Shown here: piece by piece, positions 1 to 11,200 of the stretch
Layout: each line of letters begins with the position of its first letter
How positions within the stretch are numbered: position 1 is the first letter of the stretch
Source: Phoronis ovalis
Lineage: Eukaryota > Phoronida > Phoronidae
NCBI GenBank assembly: GCA_028565635.1
Contig: JAOXYB010024981.1
Coordinates: 1-13,019, forward strand
Length of the DNA stretch: 13,019 nucleotides
Reading direction: 5' to 3'
Made by a program: the position numbers and the translations under genes
The notes under the pieces: model-generated
Databases searched by the model: none
What the model was told of the DNA's origin: nothing
The model's input: only the letters and a program-made list of their open reading frames with translations

Positions 1-2136
1 GCGAACAAAAAGATGATTTTTAGGTATGCGTGAGATTCGTTGGTATGCGTGAGATTCAGTGCCGCATGCGTGGTTGCATGGAAAGCAAGGTAATGCGTGA
101 GCCTCACGCCGAATGCGTGAGACTTGGTAGGTCTGCGAATGTCTAGTTTTTAATCTGGTATGAATTTAAGGTGACGTATAGGTAGTTGAGACGGTACTAT
201 TGTTGCATGCATTTTTACCTGTATATCAACCCCATTTTTATTAATAAAAATTTATGAAACCGGGGTTAGTATAAAGTAAGGATCTGTTATAATTTGGTTA
301 AGGACAACTAAATGTAGGTGCGAACCTATTTATTTTTTCAAAATTATGTTTTATATTTAAATTCAAGCATTGTTTATGCAAAATTTGCCAAAATGGTGAC
401 CCTTAGCACACGTGTGGAGTAACATCTCTTATTTGACTGTTTTTAAACAGTAAAAAGTGACAATTTAATTGTTCCGCTACCCATTGCCTCTGGATTATGG
501 CATGTGGAATGCTAGGATTGCTGAACTAAATATCCTCATGTAGCCATGACTGTAAACTTTTAATAATGAAAATTAGTCTAAAATTTACTTGGCTCATCAC
601 ACTTTCAAGATATTTAATTATACATACTTAGAGTGGTAATGTAGTGCTTTAACCATAGGAGATTATAACTATTAATTTGATTAGTAATATATTCGATTGG
701 TTGAAATGTGTATATCCATCAATCTATCTATAGCAACCTTACTAGAACAAAGAACTATATAATATTAAAGATTTATTTTAAGAATTTGTTTATGCAAGAT
801 CTCCACTGATAATTTCAATAAAACAGCCAAGACACACATCACAAATTATAAGAGTGCAGAAAATAAACAGAAAAACTTAAGTTTATAGTTATTTGCTGAA
901 GTGCCCATCTATGATGGGTAGTAAAAATAATGTTCTTTTATAGTTTGATTTCAAACATGGGAAGTAAAAATTGAACATGATTAGTTTCTATACCATAATT
1001 AACTTTCTTTGGAAATAAATGCTAAACAAACATACATAATAGAGACGACAGACACATAGACACACGCACACACAGGCAGATACAGAGATATATTATTACA
1101 TAATTACATACATTTAGCTCCATTACATTAAAAATTTTGCTCCCGATGTAATGTAAGTGAAACAAAGTAAAATTACATGAATACAAAACAAATGAAACTA
1201 AAAATGGATTTTTAGCTAGAAACCAAACTCTGTTTATTATGTACGTAGTGAATGTTAATCTCAAAAGCTACAACAAATGTACCCAGTGATATTTGCCTAT
1301 CTATGGGGAAACATTAAAAGTGCAGGACACAGTTAGATTTGCTCTCAACCAAGGGATATAAATTAAACTTTTTACATAAAAAGGTATATCACAAGAAATC
1401 GCAATCAACATTGAGGATGACAATTGTATGTAAAAGCTAATAGAGCAACCATGGTTGAGGAGTACCATGTTTATCTGACTTGAAAATACATGCTAGTCTA
1501 CAAGTCTCAGATTACCATTTTTGAATATTCACCGTTGGCTTCCTATAGCTATATATCAGTTGCATACGATTATTTTTTATTCTTGGTCACCTCACATATA
1601 TAAATATATTTCTGATATTAAACTAACTATAGTACAATTTCTGTAAGTTTACAATGCTTTCTTTACTAGATTGTGAAAAAAGCTAGTTTTTCAAGTGTAG
1701 ATGTATGTTGAAAGCTCCTAATATTTTATTTTGTTATGGCAAAGTTTTACTTTTTATTTTGAATTTGCTTGCGAATTTTATAGTATGTACTTATTTCTAA
1801 ACTGATTTCAACTGTTTAGTAAATATCTGTTCTTCTTGCATTTAGTTTGTTGCGCAGGATTTTCAGTGTAAAATGAATGATGTTATGACTTTCTTGGAAA
1901 TACTGATCTTCTCTATGCTCAATGAACTTGGGAAATGCTTCTAATCTGTTAAATTCTTTTGGCAAGAGAAACTGGAAGCGTGTGAACAATGAATTGGGTT
2001 CTTGTCAATGATTTAGGAGAATAACAAACAATCTGAGGTCCCAATCAGCAGATGTTGGGAAGGCCTGGTACTGTAATCAGATGCTTAATTCCTATTAGTT
2101 TTATGCCAATATGACTTGCAAATATTTTCATTTTAG
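1..2136. other. Upstream non-coding region, taken as intron
   Basis: AT-rich sequence with stops in all frames. I see no stretch resembling the repeat, in particular no GGGSGGS-W start that should precede exon 1, so the intron before exon 1 probably covers this whole region and extends left. It holds the ATGCGTGAG word array near its left edge and a CA/GA-rich low-complexity patch around 1040-1095. No promoter or 5' exon could be supported. Confidence 0.7.
23..125. repeat. Array of ATGCGTGAG-type words with a short hairpin
   Basis: GGTATGCGTGAGATTC occurs at 23-38 and again exactly at 42-57 (19-base step). Related words follow at 66-72 (ATGCGTG), 93-101 (ATGCGTGAG) and 113-121 (ATGCGTGAG). 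GCGTGAG-C-CTCACGC at 95-109 is a perfect 7-bp palindrome with a one-base centre. The array touches the left edge of the window, so it may be the tail or end of a larger mobile or satellite element. CpG-rich words stand out from the AT-rich surroundings. Confidence 0.7.
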
Positions 2137-2250
2137 GTTCTGGTTCAAGTCATTCGTTATATCCTGGCGGAGGTGGAGCAGGTGGCAGAGTTGCAGTGTA
2201 TTTCAATATCAACCAAACAATGACTGGCTTTAGCTATGAAGCAGTGGGAG
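2137..2250 (+). CDS. Exon 1: end of block A, unit I
   Basis: The acceptor is a T-rich tract ending TTTTAG at 2136 and the donor is GAG|GTATGT at 2251; both borders are phase 1. The exon encodes a Ser/Gly stretch, then GGGGAGGRVAVYF, which matches GGGGAGGRIAMYV in exon 3 and GGGGAGGRISVQC in exon 14. A sequon (NQT) follows, and the exon ends in EAVGG, equivalent to QTYGG inside exon 3. The GGGSGGS-W start of this unit must lie in an exon beyond the left edge, since none is visible in 1-2136. Short length makes the call depend on homology to the other units, which is clear. Confidence 0.88.
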
Positions 2251-5200
2251 GTATGTATATTTACCATATTTCTATGAGTTTATTAATTCCTAATATTGAA
2301 GTACTCAAAAAACATGCAAAAGATTGGTTAAGCCATGTAGTTAATATAATATGCTTGTTACTGGACACACCATTAAAAATTAGTTCTTGAATATTATTAG
2401 TCCGTAGAAAGATGGCAAGGAAATGTTACCTAAAGCTTTGTTGCTTTGTAACACCTTCCTCAATGCTAACATATGGTGGTGCTGGGGTGTTCCCCTGACA
2501 AACAAAATTTACACAAAGCTCTCTTTAGTTTTGTGTTATTTGGCTAAATTTACTTTTTATAAGTGAGATGACTATCAATGACGTACTTTGCTATTTTCAT
2601 CCCAAGATCAGAAACATAGTTATGAGGGATGTTGGTAAGTCACTACTCAAGCAAGAATTTCGTGCACTAGTAAACAAATGGTGAGTTACGCTTTGTGTAG
2701 AATAGGTACATAATCATACCGCCTTGTATCTGATTTCCATTCAGAATGTTTAGCATTAAATTTTAAGAACTGTTGTACATTTCAATCACCACAATTTGAT
2801 AGTTTATGTTTACAATTATAGTGATTGTTGTAAAATTGTTTTTCCACTTAGGGATCATCTCAAAAGTTATCGCAATGACCGCAAACGTATAGTGTTTCGT
2901 ATAGGAATTACCCCCCACCCCCTTGGTCAAACATAGGAGGGTTAGTGAGATTTGGACGTCACACAGGTGTTAAAACTGACAACCAATTTCAAGAGCGAAA
3001 TCAAGGCCGTCAGACACTCTTTCAAAAGGCGGGTGCAACAGAAAAATATCAGTTCAGTAATCGTAAAAAAAGGTCATTTCCACTCCTATTGTAACAATAT
3101 GCCCAAAATAAGTGCTGTAAACAAAAGTAAAATGGTTTCTGTTCTAAGGGGGGGGGGGGGGTGTCGTATCGTATATATACTAGGCATGACTTTTTCATGC
3201 GCACTAAACCATAAACATAGGGAGATTTTAACCCCCTCTGCCCCCCATACGAAACACTATACGTTTGCGGTCATTGCGATAACTTTTGAGATGATCCCTT
3301 AGTCATTGCAGAAAATCACTGCATTAATGAGGTAGAATTATATTGAGTGTCACTTCTGTATATAGAAGAGTTTGCTTACATTTACCTTGAGCAATAGATT
3401 ATCACTTTTTTTATATTTACTTTGTATGAACTTTTTATAGTTTAAAACATTCTTATTCATGTTAGCTTCTAAATGCAATTACCTGATACTTATAATGTTT
3501 TTTAGTTTTGTTTAGTGTTTTTTACTTTTTCTACATAAGTTTATGATTAACATGAGTCCTTTTGAAATTGATATTCAATTATATTCACAATGAATGGTAA
3601 CATGAATAAGTTATCAGAATCATTTGTTTATCACAAATGCTTAACATTTTGTTTATTTTTGTTCTGTATTTTAGGTTCCTCTGGTGATCCAACTAAGGCA
3701 GAACATGGTGGTGCAGGAACTGCTTTTATTTATCACATGGTGCACAATCATAAGACTTTGATTATTGACAATGGTGGAAAACAGCCTAAGGATCGGGAAC
3801 ACATTATTAAAGACTATTCCGATTTGTCAGCTGATGGATGCAGAACTTGGATTCTATATGAATCTGGATTTCATGATTTTGCTAATGGAGTTCATGACTA
3901 TCATTTTAACGAATTGCAAATATATGGTGAGGCACATCTAGCTGTGTTAACAGAACCATACAATAATAATGCTAGTTTATTTTTCTTGTATATGATTGGT
4001 GATCGCTCCGGAACCGTTCATATAGGTGATAATCAAGTAATGGATTTGAAACGAGAAGAAATTGACCTGCCATTTAGTGCAAGAGTATACAAAGGCGGAT
4101 ATTTGGGTCTGGCACCATGGACTGTGGTGCATGGTGTCAGTATTTGGATGCATGGTACTTTGGCCCATGTGCAGCATCTCACACTCCATCATAATGGCCT
4201 TCTATCCCTTGAAGATGGTGGTCGAACAAGTAATCTTAATGAAAGTCAATACGAATTTTCTACAGCTCGGATACAAGATAATTCAACCATTAGATCAGTG
4301 ACTGACCCTGTATCTGACCCAGGGATTAATTTCACATGCAATCAATTATGGATTGAAGGGGGTGGTTCATTTATTGGTTCCCGGCTGAGCATTTCTGTGA
4401 AAAATCTCACTATAGATGATGGTGGTTCACTAAATGCAAATGCTTTAGGATACAGAGTATCTGATGCTAAAGATGCCCAAAATGGGGTAAATTTTGGACT
4501 TGGTATAACTCATAGCTATGGCTCTTCAGGAGGTGGTCATGGGGGAACAAGTGGTCGTGGTGGTGGTACGGACATGACTGGACAGCCTTATGGACATCTG
4601 TATCTGCCCTGGGCATTTGGTAGCGCTGGTGGTGGGGGAGTTAACAAAGGTGGCAGCGGTGGTGGAATGATATGGTTGAATGTAACGGAAACATTTTGGT
4701 TGGATGGTGAACTCAGTTCCAATGGTGGCAATGGTGCAAGTGTTGAAGGTAATGATAATAATTTCATTTTAATATCATCCAGAATTGGAAGATATATGTA
4801 TAATTCAATTGTGTGTAATTGTTAGACATTGAGGTCTTTGAAGTTAAAGCGTTAAGGAGTCCTTAAAAACATTATAGATTTCGTGATCAAAGTTATTCCA
4901 GTAAAAACCAAAACCCAGTGCCTCAAAACATTAAGACATAGGTTAAACTCATTATAATATGTTATCTAAAATGTTGCATTTAAAAATACATCTTAGAGCT
5001 CCATAAAGTGTGTGGATTAGGCAATTCAATAATATCCAAATGCTAACCCCCTGCATCATGGAAAAAATTGGATCTATTATAATGGTAATTTAAATTCAGC
5101 ATCCTATCACACATGCACCCATTTAAAACAGTTGCCATCATAGAAAGCTCACCTCTAGGCAATTAGACAGATCTAATCTATGTTTTAACTTTTTAGGTGG

Positions 5201-8200
5201 TGGTGGAAGTGGAGGAAGTCTGTGGCTTTATGTAAATCATTTTTCTGGAACAGGGAATATTACTGCAAATGGTGGTAACCAGTATACAAGTGGCAGGGGA
5301 GGTGGTGGTGCTGGAGGAAGAATTGCTATGTATGTTTGGAGAAACGAAACATTCTATGGAAGATTTCAAACATATGGTGGAAGTGCTGAGTCTTCCATCA
5401 ACTATCCTGCTGAATCTGGTGGGCCAGGAACTGTTTTCATTTACCATGAAGATTACGAGCACACAACATTATTGATAGACAATGGCCACCGTAAAAGCCA
5501 AAATGTTAAACAGGTACATGATTACACGGATCTCACTAAGGACAGTTTCAAAGCATGGTTATTACCTGCTGCTGGCGAGCACTGGTTAGCAGAAGGAAGT
5601 CATAATTATCGCTTTGATGAACTACAAATTTATGGAAATGCACACTTGGCAATTCTGCCAGAACCATTTGACGAAGGAGCTACCTTACACTTTAGGCATA
5701 TGATTGGTGATCGCTCAGGTGTCATTCATATTGGTCCCTATCAAGTCATGGACTTGAAACGACATCACATTGATACTCCATTTAGCTCCTATATCTACAA
5801 AAACGGGTATCTTGGATTGGCACCAGATACAGAAATGAATTTCATTTTTGTAAACATAGAAGGAACTATGGACCATGTGGTAAATCTAACTATAATTAAT
5901 GGTGGTAGATTAAATCTTTTCCAAACTGGCTCTACAAACAGCAAAGACAAATTAAATTATGAATTTAATGGCACCACGATCATCAAAGCTAGATCTGCTA
6001 TAAACTGTTCTAGCCCATTTGCACATTCTGATCAGTACCTATTGAACTTTAATCAGCTCACTGTTGAAGGTGGAGGAATAATAAATGGGAAGAATATGAA
6101 GGTATCAGCGAATGACATGACAGTTGATGATGGTGGACTGGTGGATGTCAGTGATGGTGGTTTCTTAGCAGAGATGGGGAGTGGTAAGTCTTAAGTACAC
6201 CTTTACTTGTGTGATTTTATAGCGGAATTAAAGCCATTTTATTTTGATTCATGACACAAACAAAGGATACGCAACCTTATACAGCAAATACTGTCAAATC
6301 TAATCAGATGCTGCTGGCATGCTTAATGTGTAATGTTTGTATGTTTTAGCACCTGGATTCTATCATATTCTTGGTTCCAGTGGTGCCTCTCATGGTGGCT
6401 TAGGAGGTCGTGGTGGATGTGAAGGTTATTTGACATGTCGTCTGCAGCGAAATCTTCCATATGGAGATATTTTTTATCCAAACTCGTATGGAAGTGGTGG
6501 GGCTAGTAGTAAAGGAGGCATTGGTGCGGAAATGTTTTTTTTGTCTGTTACATTTCTTAGTTGTATGGTGTATTAACGAGATAGGTTTTATGGAAATCAA
6601 TTTACAAAACTATGTCGGAAATGACCTGGTTTACTAGCCATGTTTCCAGAAATTGATACAGGGTTAGTGTATTAACTGGAGTTATATTTTGGAAATCTAA
6701 TGTGTTACAAACATGTGATGAAGAACAAAAAAGTTTTGGTCAAGTCTAAGGCTAGCAATGCAGAAGCTGTCACATTCCTTCTGTTATTCTGTGTGAATAA
6801 GTTAGTATTTTATTGTTTTTTTCTAGGTGGTGGCAAGTTGCACATACTTGTGAGTGGGGAACTAACAGTTAATGGATACATCAGTTCAAACAGTCGTGAC
6901 GTTAGTGGTGGATCTCTTGGAGGAGCATCGGGTGGGAGTGGAGGCAGTATATTGATTGAAACTGGGAATTTCACTGGTAATTCTCCAGTATTATATATTA
7001 CACAAATACTGGATAGCAGTTAATATTGCCAGAAGACTGTCCAGGGGTTAACTGGATAGATCAATTTCATTAAAGCAAATGGGGAGCACACCTGTCCAGT
7101 AGATGTAATATACATTGTTCGTACCTACCTGTCTTCTGTAATTTAGCAATTGTTATCCCAGTATTTATAGATATTATGTTCTTGTAGCATTGAGTGCTTG
7201 AAGTATTTCTCTTAGCAACAGATTATTAATGATACATTTGTGCTTTGTTGAAACACAATTCATCAGACAAGATTATAATATATATATATTGATGGACAGT
7301 CCTTGATTGGAAACATCTGAAAGTATCAGGTATCCTGAGATTACACATTCCATCAGGCGCGCATAAGTACACCATTGGATTTCCTATCCACATCTATTGT
7401 AATGCAGATTCAAAATGGACCAATGTTCGCAGACCTAAAAGTATATCTTTCTTATATGGGCATTCATCCCCTGATACACAACCAGTTCATTTTTTGTGCA
7501 GTCTGATTGTAAACCTATCCGTGAATCACACTATTCCGTTGACAAGTAGGCCTGAAAACTGTGATGATAGCAATATTTTTTGCTTTTACCAGAAAGCACA
7601 ACATGTTGACATTATAAAACAACCAAATTAAATAAAAATGCCCATGGCACAAAACAAAAAAAATATGTTCAGGTAATGTAGTGGTACATGTATGTAGTGT
7701 CAACAAAGCCTTATGCACTAGATAAGTGTACTTAAGCCTAATTTAAATATTGCATTTTTTAATATTATTTATTAGTTTGACTGTGTGAGTCTATGCAATG
7801 TTATAACGTTATTTCTATTATTTTGTTTTAATATCTGTCTTCAAATATTTTCTCTTATAAAGGTGGACACACTGGCAAAATTCAATGTTTAGGAGGTGCT
7901 GGTGATCCAGCTATTGGTGGTAGCGGTGCAGGTGGACGCATAGCAATCTATCATTCCACTTCCATATTTGTTCCTCCATACAGAGGGTCTTATGATACAT
8001 ATGGTGGATCAATTGGACCTACAGCTGAAGCTGGTGCATCTGGAACAGTGTATATCATGGACATAAGCCACAACCACACTACTCTTAGAATTGACAACAA
8101 AATGCAAAAACCTGTAGCCGAGAATACTGAAATTCAAAATATTGGGCAAAGATTGGATCTGTCAACTGATCAAAGATTTTATACCCGTTCAAGAACGTAC

Positions 8201-11200
8201 CAGCCACATAATGGTGTCACAGTTACGTCCAGCACAGATGTGCATTATATCAGCTACACAAACCACATTGTATACACGCTTCCGACTTTGTTTGACCAAA
8301 CCTTCAAAAATAGTGCTGGCCAGTATTATTTGTCAAGTTCTAGTTCTAGCATAATTACTTTGGATTTCGGAACCACCCTGCATTGGATTAACAGATTAAG
8401 AATTTATCCAAATGCAGCTTATCCTTCAAGATTTAAGGTAAAATGCCTGTTTATAGTGCTATTATTTTAAATCTGATGATTGCATATATTTGTAAATGTG
8501 CTATATTCTAAATTTTGTATTTTTGAATATTAAAAAAGAGTTGATTAACAAACTTCCTTATTTTATGTGTTTCTTAATGAGAATTTGCTTTTTTTAAAAC
8601 TTACTATAAATTTTAAAGGTGTATTTAGTTTGTTTCAGAAATATAGCAATATCATTTTTTAGAAATTGATATACAATGGGGAAAAACTTTATATGTGTTA
8701 TCTTTATTGCAGGTGACGGCATACAATTATAATACTGTTATTCCAGTAACAAGAAATTTTGTGGAGCCTGCTGTATCAATTAAACAAGGTTCATTTGTTG
8801 ATTTTCCATTAAAACATCAAGCCAACAAATTTGAAATACACATTCAAGGCACAAGACTTAATGGAAATAATTATGCATCTTTATCAGAAATAGAGATTTA
8901 TGTGATGGGAGAAAATGTGTTTGACAGGTAACAGCCAAGTTGACATTCTTGTGTCACTCCCCCTGAATTGTTCTATTTTTATAGTTCCATCTTTCTGGTG
9001 CATGAACTTATTTTTAGATGTAACAATTACAAAAAAATTAAATGTAGGTCATTGACAAGATTTAGAACAACTCTCATTTGGAACTAACAAGCAAACCTTA
9101 CCTTCACACAGTACTATGTATTTCACTGACACAATTACTGTACTAAATATGTAGAAGTGGGAATTTTGAAATCATTTTTTATTTCGACTTTTTGTTCACT
9201 TTCTGAAACAATTTCTTAAAAGATACTTCACTTTATAGGTATCAATATAGAAGTCTAGATTCTGCCAAGACTTGGATTGAACCCGTTCTTCCTCCGTACG
9301 ACACTAACATCTATAAATTTGATGAAGTGCACATCTTAGGAGGAGCACATTTGGCAGTGTATCCTGTTGGCATCTTAGAGAATGCTCATGTAGACATTGA
9401 TATTGGAAGATTATATGGTGACAAAACAGGTAAAATAATACACTTCTTGCACAACTTTGAATACACTTTTACGTTCAACTTGCAGTTATTTCATAATGAG
9501 TGATGTCTAATAATTTTTTTCAAATTGATTGATATGGTTATTGTATTATTTTGTACACAACAGAATTGAATAATTTATGTTTTCAAATTGACTGATGGGT
9601 AAACATTTTTTATACGATTTAAACATTATTGGCATTGCCTTCCGTCTGTAATTGCAATATGGTTATAGGTAATAATTGTTTATTAATTTCTGTTTGACAT
9701 ATGCAGAATATTATTGCATGTATTTGTAACGTAGGATTTCTTCATATCGGTCATCAGCAAAGTGTGACCATCGGTGTAACTGACCCAGACATTCCATTTA
9801 ACATACACGTCTACGAGAATGGCCATATTCACTACCCACCTAGGACATTCTTTCAGAAAACAAAGCTATATTCATCGGGACGAGTAAGCATACTTCAGTA
9901 TAATTGTGAAGAGTTCTGTATACCTGGTACAGTAGGCATAGTTGTAGAACTGGCATGAAAGAAAATGCAGCAAGGCATGATTTGCAGTACTTTTTATAAT
10001 TCTGTTTACCAGTAAATAATGTACAGAATTTAAGAAAATAATTTTAAATAGTGAAATAAATAAGGCTAGACTTTATTAACTATGTTATTTATAACACCTT
10101 ATTTAATTTTGCCAAATTAACAGATTTTAAAATTACAGATTTTATTGTTTTATTAAAATTTGTGGGATAAATATCATTTCCGTACTAGTCACTCTAGGTC
10201 ATATGACTGTTCAAAAACAAAAAAGAAATCATTTAATTATAATGGGAATAAAGAAAATATCAGATACCTGATGAAAACTGAAAGGCTGAAATGTTAGAAA
10301 TTTTTTTTATCCAAGTAACATTTTTGTTAATTTACACAAGGTACATGTAGCTGAATACTGGAATATTAATTTTTTTATGATTATTAGGTTACTGGTATTG
10401 AAGACATGTATGTATTTGATGGTGGTGAAGTCCATTTAGATACTAATGCTACACTAGGTCTTGGTTATCTGCCAACTGAGGTTGCCATGGAGACACTGCA
10501 TGTCCAAGATGGTGGAACATTTGAATTACATAGTTACAACAAAGAGCACGATTTCAATGTGTATGCAACAAATATCAGTGTAAGAATAAATTATATACTC
10601 ATAGATTAGTATTACACCAGTTTTGTAAAAATCTAATAAAATGAATTCCTTTCTGCATTCACATATTTACCAGTTTCAGTTTCTACCATCATGATGATAT
10701 TATTAGACTAGCAACACTTCATACATGAAATGGAATTTTAGAGACTTAAATTAAAATTGAAATACCTTTCAAGGATAAAATATAGTAAATATCAAAATTT
10801 TGTTGATATTTTTTCTTTTATTCACTTTGTTTAGGTTTATGGAGGTGGACATTTTAAATCCAATACAAAACTAAACATTACATGTAAACATCTATTTGCC
10901 ATCTACTCTGGAGGGAAGCTCAACTTGGACCATGCTGGATTAATACCCAATGCATTGTTGACTGGATCTGCTGATCCTTTACTTGGTGATGGACAAGGTC
11001 AAGGTGAGTCAATTTTATTATAATAAAATGAGCACCACAAACATTTAAATGAATCTGAAAGAATTAGCAGTTTGATAATAATGTTGGTTGTAGTTGTTGG
11101 GGATATAATGTAACAGTATTCAAATCATCATGCAACTTACAGAATCTCATTTCAATTGGTTATTAACATTGTGTAAAACTGTATTATAAATTTTATAATT

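Larger units (their letters stand above)
2851..3298. mobile_element. Non-autonomous DNA transposon (MITE-like), 448 bp, perfect 52-bp terminal inverted repeats
   Basis: Bases 2851-2902 are the exact reverse complement of 3247-3298, starting GGGATCATCTC. The element is flanked by TTA at 2848-2850 and 3299-3301. A TTA target duplication with GGG ends fits the PIF/Harbinger superfamily. An equally perfect reading is a 5-bp duplication CTTAG (2847-2851, 3298-3302) with ends GGATC, so the superfamily is not certain. No transposase domain is present in the 344-bp core, which makes it non-autonomous. The core holds C-rich runs next to both terminal repeats and a run of 14 G at 3148-3161. Perfect termini suggest a fairly young insertion. 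Confidence 0.9.
2251..3674 (+). other. Intron 1 (1424 bp) with an inserted MITE-like element
   Basis: The longest intron fully inside the window. About a third of it is the inverted-repeat element at 2851-3298. The rest is AT-rich with no coding potential that fits the gene. From 3590 the sequence is open in frame with exon 2 because of its T-rich acceptor tract. Confidence 0.88.

Noticed and set aside
1022-1264. A minus-strand open frame of 80 codons
   Set aside because: Its Cys/Val/Leu-rich end comes from the CA/GA low-complexity patch, and it lacks any domain or splice context.
2952-3302. A 116-codon open frame across the inverted-repeat element
   Set aside because: It starts at TTG, runs through the G run and the right terminal repeat, and shows no transposase or other domain. 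It is best seen as chance within a non-autonomous element.
4062-4301. A plus-strand open frame of 79 codons within exon 2
   Set aside because: It is a shifted frame of exon 2, which is supported by clear repeat homology.
5193-5462. A minus-strand open frame opposite exon 3
   Set aside because: Its Ser/Thr-rich translation is the antisense of Gly codons (GGT/GGA) of the real exon. The same applies to 6400-6600 and 3977-4192.
7035-7301. A possible second MITE bounded by GACTGTCCA and TGGACAGTC
   Set aside because: Only nine bases pair, the ends lack a convincing target duplication, and such a pair can arise by chance.
7515-7718. A minus-strand open frame of 67 codons in intron 5
   Set aside because: No domain, no splice partner and AT-rich composition like the surrounding intron.
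9701-9734. Use of an earlier acceptor (AG at 9716) for exon 9
   Set aside because: It leads to an in-frame TAA within eight codons, whereas the acceptor at 9734 restores GDKTGFLHIG without a gap.
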